From: Brevundimonas subvibrioides ATCC 15264
GTDB taxonomy: Bacteria > Pseudomonadota > Alphaproteobacteria > Caulobacterales > Caulobacteraceae
DNA length: 64,000 nucleotides
Assembly: GCF_000144605.1 (NCBI RefSeq)
Contig: NC_014375.1
Location: 558,001 to 622,000, forward strand
Reading direction: 5' to 3'
Positions 24,844-33,905 of this stretch are shown piece by piece (within the stretch, counting starts at the first letter, position 1; each line of letters begins with the position of its first letter). The position numbers were made by a program, and so were the translations under genes. The notes below the pieces were generated by a model. That model was not told the DNA's origin and made no database searches. It was given only the letters and a program-made list of their open reading frames with translations.

Positions 24844-25335
24844 TCAGGCCTGGGGATCGGCCGGTTCAGCCTCCGCCTCAGCCTCGGGGTCGCTTTCCGG
24901 TGCCGGCGGCGGTGTGGCTCCGGGATCGGAGGCCGGCGGGGCGGCGGCGGGGGACGACGCCGGAGCCGGGGGCGCGCCGGCGATCGCGGGGGCGGCCTGG
25001 TATTCGGTCGAGGTCCAGCCGACGACCACGTCGGCACCCTCCTGGGTCAGACCGCCCAGCGGCACGCCGCGAAGCTGGCCATCCGTGCCGCGCACGGTCA
25101 GTTCCTGTTCGCCGGCGTCATTGTTGCGGACGCCCTCCAGCGTGCCGAGCACCGAACCGTCGGAGCCCTTCACGTTGGCACCCGGCTGCAGTTGCAGCGT
25201 GCCCGAGGCGGGAGCCGGGGCAGTCGAAGGCGTCGAGGCGGGCGGCGGAGTCTGGCCGGTCGCGTCCTGGGCAAGGGCGGGTGCGGCCATCAGGGCGGCG
25301 GAAGCGGCGGCGAGCAGCAGGGTGTTGCGGATCAT
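24844..25335 (-). CDS. Secreted Ala/Pro-rich protein with a PRC-barrel-like core
   Basis: 163 residues. Signal peptide IRNTLLLAAASAALMAAPALAQ, then a Pro/Ala/Thr linker, a short folded core (LQLQPGANVKGSDGSVLGTLEGV, GEQELTVRGTDGQLRGVPLGGL) and a long low-complexity tail rich in Ala, Pro, Glu and Asp. The core resembles the repeated beta-strands of PRC-barrel-type periplasmic proteins, but the match is loose. The ATG at 25335 gives the best signal peptide; the in-frame ATG at 25386 adds an unlikely N-terminus. Function unknown. Confidence 0.75.
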   Translation of the reverse strand: MIRNTLLLAAASAALMAAPALAQDATGQTPPPASTPSTAPAPASGTLQLQPGANVKGSDGSVLGTLEGVRNNDAGEQELTVRGTDGQLRGVPLGGLTQEGADVVVGWTSTEYQAAPAIAGAPPAPASSPAAAPPASDPGATPPPAPESDPEAEAEAEPADPQA

Positions 25336-25467
25336 CAGTAGGACCTGATTTGCGCGGACCGGTGTGCCCGCAGATCCATAATGCACACTCCGTTACGGTT
25401 TGTTTCGCTTGCCCCCAAATGACCCCGACATGGTCCGACTTGCCCCAATCACGATGGATTCCGGCCT

Positions 25468-26454
25468 CTAGAGCATCGCCGGGATGACCCGGTCCGGCGG
25501 CCGGTGGCCGTTCTGGAAGGTCATGACGTTGGCGATGACGCGGTCGCCCATGTCCTGGCGGGCCTCCAGCGTGGCCGAGCCGAGGTGCGGCAGCAGGACC
25601 ACATTGGGATGCCCGAGGAGCCCCGGATGGATGGCCGGCTCGTGCTCGTAGACGTCCAGTCCGACGCCGGCGATCCCGCGCCGCGCCACCGCGTCGGACA
25701 GGGCGGCCTCGTCGATCAGCTCGCCGCGGGCCGTGTTCACCAGGATCGCGTGGGGCTGGAGCCGCGCCAGCCGTTCGGCCGACAGAAGATGATGGGTGTC
25801 CTTCGTCGCCGGACAGTTGAGCGAGATCAGGTCCATGCGCGACAGCATCTGGTCCAGATCGTCCCAGTAGGTCGCGCCCAGCTCCTCCTCGATCCGGGGG
25901 CTGACGGGCTTGCGGTTATGATAGTGGACCTGAAGGCCGAAGGCGCGTGCGCGGCGGGCCAGGGCCTGGCCGATCCGGCCCATGCCGACGATCCCCAGCC
26001 GCTTGCCCCAGAGCTTGCGACCGCACATCCAGGTCGGTGTCCAGCCCTCGAACCGGCCCTCGGCCACCACCTGGGCGCCTTCGACGATGCGGCGGCTGAC
26101 GGCCAGGATCAGGCTCATGGCCAGGTCGGCCGTGTCCTCGGTCAGGACGCCCGGCGTATTGGTGACGATGATCTGGCGGGCGACCGCCGCGTCGATATCG
26201 ATGTGGTCCACGCCCGCGCCGAAGTTGGCGATCATCTTCAGCTGGTCGCCTGCGCCCGCGATCAGGCTGGCGTCGATCTCGTCGGTGATGGTGGGCACCA
26301 GAACGTCGGCCCGCTGGACGGCCGCCTCCAGCGCGGCGCGGTCGAACGGAACGTCCTTCAGGTTCAGCTCGGCGTCGAACAGCTCGCGCATGCGGGTCTC
26401 GACCGCGTCCGGCAATCTTCTGGTTAAGACGACCTTAAGGCGGGGGTTGGACAT
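25468..26454 (-). CDS. D-2-hydroxyacid dehydrogenase (glyoxylate/hydroxypyruvate reductase-like)
   Basis: 328 residues. Rossmann NAD(P)-binding motif GIVGMGRIGQALARRA; catalytic Arg in NTARGELIDEAAL, Glu in VYEHEP and His in LLPHLGSAT. The tail NGHRPPDRVIPAML fits the GhrB/GyaR group that reduces glyoxylate or hydroxypyruvate. The ATG at 26454 is preferred over much longer readings of the same frame because SNPRLKVVLTRRLP begins the conserved domain. A CtrA-type box lies within its first codons. Confidence 0.9.
   Translation of the reverse strand: MSNPRLKVVLTRRLPDAVETRMRELFDAELNLKDVPFDRAALEAAVQRADVLVPTITDEIDASLIAGAGDQLKMIANFGAGVDHIDIDAAVARQIIVTNTPGVLTEDTADLAMSLILAVSRRIVEGAQVVAEGRFEGWTPTWMCGRKLWGKRLGIVGMGRIGQALARRARAFGLQVHYHNRKPVSPRIEEELGATYWDDLDQMLSRMDLISLNCPATKDTHHLLSAERLARLQPHAILVNTARGELIDEAALSDAVARRGIAGVGLDVYEHEPAIHPGLLGHPNVVLLPHLGSATLEARQDMGDRVIANVMTFQNGHRPPDRVIPAML
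26424..26438 (-). promoter_or_regulatory. CtrA-type box TTAA-N7-TTAAC
   Basis: On the minus strand TTAAGGTCGTCTTAAC matches the full CtrA consensus TTAA-N7-TTAAC. It sits just inside the start of the dehydrogenase gene and about 80 bases upstream of the divergent SH3-protein gene, a position suited to control of the latter. CtrA is the cell-cycle master regulator of Caulobacterales; functionality here is inference. Confidence 0.5.
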
Positions 26455-26517
26455 AGGAGCCTTGGGTTCTTTGAGGGCGACCGAGCCGGTCCGCCCGCCT
26501 GCGACGGGTCTTATCCG

Positions 26518-27093
26518 GTGTCTAGCAAGTCTCGCGGCCGCTTCCAAAGCCTCTCGCGCCGGATCGCGGGCGTCGTTGCCGTGCTGGCCTGCGCTGTGGC
26601 GGCGGGTGGCGGGGCGACCATGCCGGATGGCCGGCCCACGCCGACGGGGCTGGACGTGCCGCGCTGGGTCTCGCTGAAGTCGTCCCATGTCCGCGCCCGC
26701 CAGGGGCCCGGACTGGACTACCGCATCCTGTGGGAATACCGCGCCGCTGGCCTGCCGGTGCAGGTGATCGCCGAGACGCGGGAATGGCGAAAGATCTGCG
26801 ATCCCGAGCTCGGTGTCGCCTGGATCAACCGCAGCGTGGTCTCGGGGCGGCGCGGGGTCTTCAACGACACCGGTGCCGAGGTGGCGGTTCACGCCGCTCG
26901 CAACGCCCAGTCCCCCGTTCGCGCCCGGTTCAGTGCGCATTCGATCGTGGCGCTCGATGACTGCAAGGACGGCTGGTGCCGCGTTCGCGCGCGCAAGCTG
27001 AAGGGCTGGCTGCCGGAGGGCGCGGTGTTCGGCACCCAGCCGACCGCCCAGTGCGATGCCCGTCGGCCTGCGGGCGAGGTCCCGACGGGCTAG
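26518..27093 (+). CDS. Exported SH3-domain protein
   Basis: 191 residues from a GTG. An N-terminal hydrophobic segment (RRIAGVVAVLACAVAAGGG) suggests export. It is followed by two bacterial SH3-like units: LKSSHVRARQGPGLDYRILWEYRAAGLPVQVIAETREWRKICD and HAARNAQSPVRARFSAHSIVALDDCKDGWCRVRARKLKGWLPEG. Such domains often bind peptidoglycan. Three cysteines in the mature part could form disulfides. It is divergent from the dehydrogenase with a CtrA-type box between, so cell-cycle control is possible. Confidence 0.85.
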   Translation: MSSKSRGRFQSLSRRIAGVVAVLACAVAAGGGATMPDGRPTPTGLDVPRWVSLKSSHVRARQGPGLDYRILWEYRAAGLPVQVIAETREWRKICDPELGVAWINRSVVSGRRGVFNDTGAEVAVHAARNAQSPVRARFSAHSIVALDDCKDGWCRVRARKLKGWLPEGAVFGTQPTAQCDARRPAGEVPTG

Positions 27094-27190
27094 AACTGTC
27101 GGCAAGCGTCGTGTAACCCCACGGCCACACGCGGGCTCAAGCAGCGCCACCGCGCGTTAGCCCCAACGAAGTTGCCGGAGCGGCCCAGCC

Positions 27191-27724
27191 TTGAACACAT
27201 CCCAATACCCGTCGTCCTTCGACCACGCCGCCCTGCTGGCCTCGGGCCGGGGCGAGTTGTTCGGGCCGGGCAATGCCCAGCTGCCCGCGCCCCCGATGCT
27301 GATGTTCGACCGGATCACCCAGATCAGCGGCGACGGCGGCGAGCACGGCAAGGGCTATGTCGAGGCCGAGCTGGATATCCATCCCGACCTCTGGTTCTTC
27401 CAGTGCCACTTCATCGGCGACCCGGTCATGCCGGGCTGCCTGGGTCTGGATGCCATGTGGCAGCTTGTCGGCTTCTACCTGGGCTGGATCGGCGGCCCGG
27501 GGCGCGGGCGCGCGCTGGGCGTCGGTGAGGTCAAGTTCACCGGCCAGGTCCAGCCCGATGTGAAGAAAGTGACCTACAAGATCACGCTGAAGCGGGTCAT
27601 CAACCGTCGCCTGGTCATGGGAATCGCCGACGGGGTGATGGAAGCCGACGGCGTGCCTATCTATACCGCAACCGACATGCGCGTCGGACTGTTCCAGGCG
27701 GGTGAGAAGCCCGTCGAAGCCTGA
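27191..27724 (+). CDS. fabA: 3-hydroxydecanoyl-ACP dehydratase/isomerase FabA
   Basis: 177 residues, normal FabA length. The conserved N-terminal [28 protein letters not shown] and the active-site region [23 protein letters not shown] (catalytic His) are diagnostic. It introduces the cis double bond for unsaturated fatty acids. The best start is the TTG at 27191, with CGGAG upstream; no ATG fits the conserved N-terminus. It is followed after 53 bases by fabB, its usual partner. Confidence 0.95.
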   Translation: MNTSQYPSSFDHAALLASGRGELFGPGNAQLPAPPMLMFDRITQISGDGGEHGKGYVEAELDIHPDLWFFQCHFIGDPVMPGCLGLDAMWQLVGFYLGWIGGPGRGRALGVGEVKFTGQVQPDVKKVTYKITLKRVINRRLVMGIADGVMEADGVPIYTATDMRVGLFQAGEKPVEA

Positions 27725-27777
27725 AACCACACAGATACCGCGGTCAACGCGGACAAGAGTTGAGAGAAGGAAACTGC

Positions 27778-29007
27778 ATGCGGCGTGTCGTCGTCACGGG
27801 TCTGGGTATCGTCTCCTCCATCGGCACAGGCCGGGATGAGGTCACGGCGTCCCTGCGTTCTGCGAAATCCGGCGTGGTCGCCGCGCCGGATCACATTCAG
27901 CACGGGTTCCGCTCCCAGGTCTGGGCCCCGCCATCGCTGGGCGTGACGGCCGAGGACTGGGCCCCGCTGGTCGACCGCCGCGCGGCGCGCTTCCTGGCCA
28001 ACGGCACCGCCTGGGGTCACATCGCCTTTGAAGAGGCCCTGAAGGATTCCGGCATGACGCCGGAGGAGATCCGCGACGACCGTATCGGCGTCATCGTCGG
28101 CGAGGGCGGTCCCTCGACCCAGGTCATCCTGCAGGCGGCCCAGACCACGATCGAGAAGGGCGCGCCCAAGCGGATCGGGCCGTTCGCCGTGCCCAAGGCC
28201 ATGGCCTCGGGCCCCTCGGCCGTGCTGGCGACCTGGTTCCAGATGCGCGGCGTCAACTATTCGATCAGTTCGGCCTGCGCGACCTCGGCCCACTGCATCG
28301 GCGCGGGCGCCGAGCAGATCCAGTGGGGCAAGCAGGACGTCGTCTTCGCCGGCGGCGTGGAGGACATCGACTGGTCCATGTCCAACATGTTCGACGCCAT
28401 GGGGGCCATGTCGTCCGACTTCAACGCGACGCCGTCGGTGGCCTCCAGGGCCTATGACGTCGCCCGCGACGGTTTCGTCATCGCCGGCGGGGCCGGGATC
28501 GTGGTGCTCGAGGAATACGAGCGGGCCATGGCCCGGGGCGCGAAGATCTATGCCGAGGTGGTCGGCTACGGCGCCAACTCGGACGGCTACGACATGGTCG
28601 CGCCTTCGGGCGAGGGCGCAGAGCGCTGCATGAAGATCGCCATGGCCCAGGCCGGCGGCCGAAAGATCGATTACCTGAACCCGCACGGCACCTCGACGCC
28701 CGTCGGCGATTCCAAGGAAATGGGCGCGGTCCGCAATGTCTTCGGTGCCGACATGCCGCTGATCTCCTCGACCAAGTCGCTGACGGGCCACAGCCTGGGC
28801 GCGGCGGGCGCGCAGGAGGCGATCTATTCGCTGCTGATGCTCGAGAACGGCTTCGCCGCTGAAAGCGCCCATATCGAAAACCTCGACCCCGAGTTCGAGG
28901 GCATGCCGATCCTGCGCGAACGCCGGGACGTCGAACTGACCACGGTCATGTCCAACAGCTTCGGCTTCGGCGGCACCAACGGGACGGTGATCTTCTCGAA
29001 GGTCTAG
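27778..29007 (+). CDS. fabB: 3-oxoacyl-ACP synthase I FabB
   Basis: 409 residues starting [16 protein letters not shown], behind GAGAAGG. Catalytic triad visible: Cys in [12 protein letters not shown], His in [11 protein letters not shown] and His in [13 protein letters not shown]; the C-terminal [11 protein letters not shown] is also conserved. FabB elongates cis-unsaturated acyl-ACPs made by FabA, and the two genes share an operon. A palindromic element starts at the stop codon; fabI lies 1.9 kb further on beyond an opposite-strand peptidase gene. Confidence 0.96.
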   Translation: MRRVVVTGLGIVSSIGTGRDEVTASLRSAKSGVVAAPDHIQHGFRSQVWAPPSLGVTAEDWAPLVDRRAARFLANGTAWGHIAFEEALKDSGMTPEEIRDDRIGVIVGEGGPSTQVILQAAQTTIEKGAPKRIGPFAVPKAMASGPSAVLATWFQMRGVNYSISSACATSAHCIGAGAEQIQWGKQDVVFAGGVEDIDWSMSNMFDAMGAMSSDFNATPSVASRAYDVARDGFVIAGGAGIVVLEEYERAMARGAKIYAEVVGYGANSDGYDMVAPSGEGAERCMKIAMAQAGGRKIDYLNPHGTSTPVGDSKEMGAVRNVFGADMPLISSTKSLTGHSLGAAGAQEAIYSLLMLENGFAAESAHIENLDPEFEGMPILRERRDVELTTVMSNSFGFGGTNGTVIFSKV

Positions 29008-29053
29008 AGCGCGATCCCGAAAAATGTCAGCGGTTCTCGGGTGAGATCGCGCT
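29008..29053. repeat. Short palindromic element (AGCGCGATC type)
   Basis: AGCGCGATC (29008-29016) pairs with GATCGCGCT (29045-29053), with a second inner pairing of CCCGA and TCGGG around an A-rich stretch. The layout resembles palindromic units repeated in many alphaproteobacterial genomes. It directly follows the fabB stop and may stabilise or end the fabAB transcript. Confidence 0.7.
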
Positions 29054-29060
29054 CCAGAAA

Positions 29061-30713
29061 TCAGCGACGACGGTCCTCGCTGGCCTCCCTGAGCGTCTTG
29101 TAGGCCACGCCGTCGTTCCAGCCCGGCCAGCGACCGCTGTCGGCGATCTCGCGGCCCAGCAGATAGGCGACCGTCCCTTCCTGGGCGGCCGCGACCAGGT
29201 CCCACGCCGGATCGAACGCGTCGGACCGCTGGTGGTAGTCGTGGCTGTTATAGGTGGCGATCCGGGCCATGCCCGCTTCGGTCCCGCCCTCGACCAGATC
29301 GGCCCCGGCGCGGAAATAGATCACCGGCACGCCCTGTTCGGCATAGGCGAAATGGTCCGACCGGCCGTACCAGCCCGCCGCCGGATCGTGCTCGGCCTCG
29401 ATCGACAGGCCCTGTCCGTCCGCGACACGCGCCAGGTCGGCCTCCAGATCCGTGCGTCCGGCCCCGATCAGCTCCAGCGACCGCGTCATCGGCAGGGCCA
29501 GATGCGGATCCAGGTTCAGCACCGCCGCCGTGGTCTCCAGGGGGCGCAGGGGCCGCAAGGCGTATTCATAGGCGCCCAGCAGGCCGCCCTCCTCGGACGT
29601 ATAGGCGATGAACAGCACGGTGCGCTCCGGGGCCGGGGCCGCCGCATAGTGGCGGGCCACCTCCAGCAGGGTCGCCGTGCCGATGCCGTTGTCGACGGCT
29701 CCGTTGCGGATCGTGTCGCCGTCGGGATAGGCCGGGCCGATCCCGTAGGCGTCCCAGTGGGCTCCATAGATGACGGTCTCGTCCGCCCGGGTCGTGCCCG
29801 GCTGCATGGCCACGACGTTGTGGGTCAGCATCGGCGAAGCGGCGATGGTGAAGGCCGCGCTCATCGTCGCGCCCGGTACCTCGACCGCCCGGAAGCCGGG
29901 CGTGCGGGCCGCGAGCGCCAGGGCGGGCAGGTCGAGACCTGCCCGGGCAAACAGGTCGCTCGCCACCTCGAACCGGATCGAGCCGGACAGGTCTGTGCCG
30001 CGCTCGGGGGCGGGGCCGCGGACGAATTTGGGATCGGGGTCGGCGTTGCGGATCTGCTGGAACGGCCAGCTTGCGGTCTCGAACTGGTGGATCTGCAGGA
30101 CCGCGACCGCGCCGCGCGCGAAGGCGGCCCGCTTCTTGGCACCCAGCCCGCCCTGCGGGCTGCGATTGCGGCCGTTGAACGGGCCGGTCTCGGACGCATA
30201 GTCCGGGTCGTTCATCAGGAAGACCGCGACCTTGCCGGTCAGGTCGATGCCCGCGAACTGGTCGTAGCCCAGGCCGGGTTCGTCCACGCCGAAGCCGACG
30301 AAGACCAGGGGCGCATCGGCGATGGCGTTGGAGCCCACATGCATCGAGGTCACGCTGATGTCGTCGGCCAGGGCCAGGGGCAGGGGCCGGCCGTTGACGT
30401 GGATCGCCACCTCGGCCCCGGTGCGATCGTATCGGGTCAGGTTGACGTCCTGGAGCCAGGTCCCGTTGTCGCCGCCCGGTTGCAGGCCGGCGGCGCGGAA
30501 CTGACCGACCAGATGGTCCAGCGTCGCCGTCTCCCCCGCCTCGCCCGGGCCGCGTCCGAAGAAGGCGTCGCTGGACAGGATCTGGACGTCCCGCTTGATC
30601 GCCGCGGCGTCCAGCAGCGGCGCCGCCGGCGTCTGGGCGACGACCGGGCCGGCCGTCAGGACGAGCAGGGCGAGGGCTTGCGAAAGCCGGCCGCGGGCAC
30701 GGTGGGGGGACAT
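29061..30713 (-). CDS. Exported M28-family zinc aminopeptidase
   Basis: 550 residues with a signal peptide (QALALLVLTAGPVVAQ). A PA-type insert domain (about 140-290) sits inside the M28 peptidase. Metal ligands are visible: His/Asp in GAHWDAYG, Asp in GAVDNGIGTATLLEVARHY, Glu pair in YTSEEGGLLGAYEY, Asp in LNLDPHL and His in YNSHDYHQRSDAF. It probably removes N-terminal residues from peptides in the periplasm. It stands on the opposite strand between fabB and fabI, an unusual break in that cluster. The start at 30713 gives the signal peptide. Confidence 0.92.
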   Translation of the reverse strand: MSPHRARGRLSQALALLVLTAGPVVAQTPAAPLLDAAAIKRDVQILSSDAFFGRGPGEAGETATLDHLVGQFRAAGLQPGGDNGTWLQDVNLTRYDRTGAEVAIHVNGRPLPLALADDISVTSMHVGSNAIADAPLVFVGFGVDEPGLGYDQFAGIDLTGKVAVFLMNDPDYASETGPFNGRNRSPQGGLGAKKRAAFARGAVAVLQIHQFETASWPFQQIRNADPDPKFVRGPAPERGTDLSGSIRFEVASDLFARAGLDLPALALAARTPGFRAVEVPGATMSAAFTIAASPMLTHNVVAMQPGTTRADETVIYGAHWDAYGIGPAYPDGDTIRNGAVDNGIGTATLLEVARHYAAAPAPERTVLFIAYTSEEGGLLGAYEYALRPLRPLETTAAVLNLDPHLALPMTRSLELIGAGRTDLEADLARVADGQGLSIEAEHDPAAGWYGRSDHFAYAEQGVPVIYFRAGADLVEGGTEAGMARIATYNSHDYHQRSDAFDPAWDLVAAAQEGTVAYLLGREIADSGRWPGWNDGVAYKTLREASEDRRR

Positions 30714-30888
30714 GGGACACTCCGACGGGACAGCGTCCACCGTCCCAGAGGCGGCACACCCTGTCCAGCGCGACGGTGCCGACCGGTCGAGCGCCTGGGC
30801 CGCCGCTCTTTGCAGCGGCGGGCCGCCCCTGCTAACCCTCCGCGCGATGAACAACTCGGCTGAAGCCGGGACCTGAGGAGACGAGATC

Positions 30889-31710
30889 ATGGCGAGCGAG
30901 AGCAGCTGGAACATGCCGACCGGCGAACTCATGAAGGGCAAGAAGGGCCTGATCATGGGGGTGGCGAACGCCAACTCCATCGCCTGGGGGATCGCCTCGC
31001 AGCTGGCGGCGCAGGGAGCCGAGCTGGCCTTCACCTATATGGGCGAGGGGCTGGAGCGCCGGGTGCGGCCGCTGGCCGAGAGCGTGGGCGCCAAGCTGCT
31101 GATCCAGGCCGACGTCACCGACGACGCCTCGATGGATGCCGCCTTCGCGGCGCTGGAGGCCGAGTTCGGCACCATCGACTTCGTCGTCCACTCGGTCGCC
31201 TTCGCCAACAAGGACGAGCTGAAGGGCTCCTTCATCGACAACACCAGCCGCGACAGCTTCCTGCTGGCCATGAACATCAGCTGCTTCAGCTTCGTCGACG
31301 TGGCGCGACGCGCGTCGAAAATCATGCCGAACGGCGGGTCGATGGTGACCATGACCTATCTCGGCTCGGAGCGCGCCATTCCGAACTACAACACCATGGG
31401 CGTGGCCAAGGCAGCGCTGGAGGCGGCGACCCGCTACATCGCCCGCGATCTGGGTCCGCGCGGTATCCGCGTCAACGCCATCTCGGCCGGGGCCATGCGC
31501 ACCCTGTCGCTGGCCGGGATCTCCGGCGGCCGGGGCATGATCGCCCAGGGCCGCGCGATGTCGGCGATGAAGGAGGACACCTCGATGGAGGGCGTCGCCG
31601 GGGCCGCCCTGTGGCTGTGCTCGGACCTGGGCTTTTCCACCACCGGCGAGGTCATCCACGTCGACGCCGGCTTCCACATGATGGGGCTTGCCGGCGAAGA
31701 CGAGGGCTGA
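30889..31710 (+). CDS. fabI: Enoyl-ACP reductase FabI
   Basis: 273 residues. The N-terminal KGLIMGVANANSIAWGIA (modified nucleotide-binding motif of FabI), SVAFANKDELKG and the active-site YNTMGVAKAALE (Tyr-x6-Lys) mark NADH-dependent FabI rather than a general SDR; NAISAGAMRTLSL and GEVIHVDAGFHMMGL also fit. It performs the last reduction step of fatty acid elongation and is the classical triclosan target. AGGAG precedes the ATG. It is divergent from the M28 peptidase with a 175-base shared upstream region. Confidence 0.96.
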   Translation: MASESSWNMPTGELMKGKKGLIMGVANANSIAWGIASQLAAQGAELAFTYMGEGLERRVRPLAESVGAKLLIQADVTDDASMDAAFAALEAEFGTIDFVVHSVAFANKDELKGSFIDNTSRDSFLLAMNISCFSFVDVARRASKIMPNGGSMVTMTYLGSERAIPNYNTMGVAKAALEAATRYIARDLGPRGIRVNAISAGAMRTLSLAGISGGRGMIAQGRAMSAMKEDTSMEGVAGAALWLCSDLGFSTTGEVIHVDAGFHMMGLAGEDEG

Positions 31711-31743
31711 ACGCCCTCTTGGCCGGAGACGAGGAGGCCTGAT

Positions 31744-32175
31744 CTAGAGGTTCAGGTCGCCCTGGTCCTCGCCGTCCCAGTAGGCGATGCGCGAGGCATG
31801 GGCCTTGATCAGGACCAGGCCCGGCGTATCGACGCCCTGCGGGAACCAGCGATCGAGCCCCTTGGTCCAGTGCGCGGCGAACTGCGCCTTGTCGCGGATC
31901 AGTTCGGCGCGCGCTTCGATGGCGATGAAGATGCCTGGCTTGCCGAGCAGGCCCTTGTCGCCCGCCAGGGTCAGGCTGACGATCGGGTCGGCGGTGATGT
32001 CGGCGACCATCCGGGTGTCGTCACTGGTGAAGAACCAGCTGTCGCCGTCGTAGTCGACCTCGCCGTTGTTGCTCATCGGCCGCGACGCCAGCGCCCCGCC
32101 TTCGGTGCGAGTGGTCAGCATGGTGAAGTCGATGGCGCGCATCTTCTTCGACAGCTCTTTGAGGATCAGTTTCAT
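31744..32175 (-). CDS. PPOX-fold general stress protein 26-like
   Basis: 143 residues with the split-barrel flavin-binding fold of the pyridoxamine-phosphate-oxidase-like family: FTMLTTRTEGGALASRPMSNNGEVDYDGDSWFFTSDDTRMVADITADPIVSLTLAG. This pattern matches the general stress protein 26 subgroup, which binds FMN or FAD. GGAG precedes the ATG at 32175. It lies just after the GST gene on the same strand, with 56 bases between, so the two may form a stress-related transcript. Confidence 0.85.
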   Translation of the reverse strand: MKLILKELSKKMRAIDFTMLTTRTEGGALASRPMSNNGEVDYDGDSWFFTSDDTRMVADITADPIVSLTLAGDKGLLGKPGIFIAIEARAELIRDKAQFAAHWTKGLDRWFPQGVDTPGLVLIKAHASRIAYWDGEDQGDLNL

Positions 32176-32231
32176 CGGGGCTCCGTGACGTTGCCCCGAC
32201 CAAACCCTCAACCCGCCCGGATGATCCCGCG

Positions 32232-32936
32232 TCAGGACCGCGCGGGGATGGTCAGGCCGCGCGCGACCGCCGGGCGAGCGAGACACCGCTCGACCCAGGC
32301 CGGCACGGCGGTCAGCGACCCGTACTCCACAAGCTCGCCCGCCTCGTAGAAGGTGACCAGGTTCCGCACCCAGCCGATCAGGCTGACATCGGCGATCGTG
32401 AAGTCGTCGCCCATGATGAAGGCGCGATCCTTCAGCCGGTCCTCCAGCACGCCCAGCAGGCGTTTCGATTCGGCGAGGTAGCGGTCGCGCGGTCGCTTGT
32501 CCTCGTAGTCCTTGCCCGCGAACTTGTGGAAGAAGCCCAGCTGCCCGAACATCGGCCCCACGGCCGCCATCTGCCAGAAGACCCAGGCCAGGGTCTCGTA
32601 TCGGGCCGCCGGATCGGTCGGGATCAGCTTGCCGGTCTTTTCGGCCAGATAGACCAGGATGGCTCCCGATTCCCACAGCGCCAGCGGCTGGCCGCCCGGG
32701 CCGTCGGGGTCGAGGATCGCCGGGATCTTGCCGTTCGGGTTCAGCGACAGATACTCGGGCGTCCAGGTCTCGTTCTTCATGATGTCCACCAGATGGACCT
32801 CATACGGCAGGCCTATCTCCTCCAGCATGATCGAGGCCTTCACCCCGTTGGGGGTGGGCAGGGAGTAGAGTTGCAGCCGGTCGGGGTGGCGGGCCGGGAA
32901 CTGGCGGGTGATCGGGAAGGCGGAAAGGTCGGCCAT
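32232..32936 (-). CDS. Glutathione S-transferase family protein (YfcG/YghU-like)
   Basis: 234 residues. The N-terminal thioredoxin fold (LQLYSLPTPNGVKASIMLEEIGLPYEVHLVDIMKNETWTPEYLSLNPNGKIPAILD, then LWESGAILVYLAEKTGKL) has the Thr-Pro-Asn start and the NPNGKIPA block of the YfcG/YghU disulfide-bond reductase group. The helical C-terminal domain contains GDDFTIADVSLIGWVRN. It probably reduces disulfides or conjugates electrophiles using glutathione. Confidence 0.88.
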   Translation of the reverse strand: MADLSAFPITRQFPARHPDRLQLYSLPTPNGVKASIMLEEIGLPYEVHLVDIMKNETWTPEYLSLNPNGKIPAILDPDGPGGQPLALWESGAILVYLAEKTGKLIPTDPAARYETLAWVFWQMAAVGPMFGQLGFFHKFAGKDYEDKRPRDRYLAESKRLLGVLEDRLKDRAFIMGDDFTIADVSLIGWVRNLVTFYEAGELVEYGSLTAVPAWVERCLARPAVARGLTIPARS

Positions 32937-33088
32937 AGGACACCGTGTCGGTTGCTGATGTCCTGCATGTCGGGTGACGACCTTGGGGCCGCAAGAGGCG
33001 TCGCCTGCGGATGCCGTCAGACTTCGTCGGCTTGTCGTTCGGCCGGAAGCGTCGCCATATCGGCCGTCAGCAACTCAGGAGGCGCCCG

Positions 33089-33265
33089 ATGGCCCACAAG
33101 TTCGAAGTCTACAAGGACAAGGCCGGCGAGTTCCGCGTCCGGTTCAAATACAATTCCGAGGTCATCTTCTCGACCGAGGGTTATTCGGACAAGTCCGGCG
33201 CCAAGCGCGCGATCGAGTCGATCAAGAAGCACGTCGGCGACGCGGAAACCGTCGAGATCGAATAG
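33089..33265 (+). CDS. DUF1508 (YegP-like) small protein
   Basis: 58 residues: MAHKFEVYKDKAGEFRVRF followed by the FSTEGYSDKSGAKRAIESIKKH block of DUF1508. Most YegP relatives have two such units; this has one. AGGAGG stands just before the ATG. It is convergent with rimM, separated by a hairpin. The family is small, often stress-associated, and without a known activity. Confidence 0.88.
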   Translation: MAHKFEVYKDKAGEFRVRFKYNSEVIFSTEGYSDKSGAKRAIESIKKHVGDAETVEIE

Positions 33266-33274
33266 TCCGAAGCC

Positions 33275-33300
33275 TTTCCCTCCCCCTCGGGGGAGGGAAA
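33275..33300. terminator. Hairpin between DUF1508 and rimM
   Basis: TTTCCCTCCCCC (33275-33286) pairs with GGGGGAGGGAAA (33289-33300), an almost uninterrupted stem. No clear T-run follows on the plus strand. It lies between convergent genes and may serve both as a stabiliser or weak terminator; similar CCCTCCCCC stems recur in this window. Confidence 0.5.
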
Positions 33301-33308
33301 ACGGGGTC

Positions 33309-33833
33309 TCAGTCGGGCTCGCGCTCGCCGACCTCGTCCGGGCGGAGAGCCAGCAGCCAGCCGTCGGACAGGTGCAGGTCGGGCACGCAGGCCCGGGTGA
33401 ACGGCAGGAACCAGGTCGGACCGCCCGCAGCGGGCGCGATCTCCAGCATGTCGTCGGCCCCGAAATTCTGCACGGCCTTCACCGTGCCCAGGACGACGCC
33501 GTCCGGATCGCGGGCTTCGACCCCGATCAGGTCGGCGAGGTAGAATTCGTCCTCGTCGGCTTCCGGGAACCGGTCACGCGGGACGTGGAGCTTGAGGTTC
33601 CGCAGCGCGTCGGCCTCTTCCTTGGTGGCGACTTCCTTCACCCGTCCGACGATGCCGTCCTTGGTCGGCCGCGCCGACAGGACGGTCAGGGCGTGCGATC
33701 CGTCCGCGCGGAGCAGGGGCCCGTAGGCCGTCAGGGCCAGCGGATCGGCGGTATAGGCCGTGATCTTGACCTCGCCCTTGACGCCGAAGCCGCCCGCGAC
33801 ATGGCCGACGAGGATGAGTTTGGGCTGGGTCAT
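33309..33833 (-). CDS. rimM: Ribosome maturation factor RimM
   Basis: 174 residues. The N-terminal RimM barrel (LILVGHVAGGFGVKGEVKITAYT) and the C-terminal PRC-barrel (EFYLADLIGVEARDPDGVVLGTVKAVQNFGADDMLEI, FLPFTRACVPDLHL) are both present. RimM binds uS19 and assists 30S assembly. It follows rpsP and ffh on the same strand, the usual order, but the trmD and rplS genes that commonly come next are not here; the next gene is the convergent DUF1508. Confidence 0.94.
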   Translation of the reverse strand: MTQPKLILVGHVAGGFGVKGEVKITAYTADPLALTAYGPLLRADGSHALTVLSARPTKDGIVGRVKEVATKEEADALRNLKLHVPRDRFPEADEDEFYLADLIGVEARDPDGVVLGTVKAVQNFGADDMLEIAPAAGGPTWFLPFTRACVPDLHLSDGWLLALRPDEVGEREPD

Positions 33834-33905
33834 CACGGTCTCCGATAGCAGAAGGGCGGCGCCATCCGACGCCGCCCCTCCCATAGTCCATTCAGACGAA
33901 GCGGA

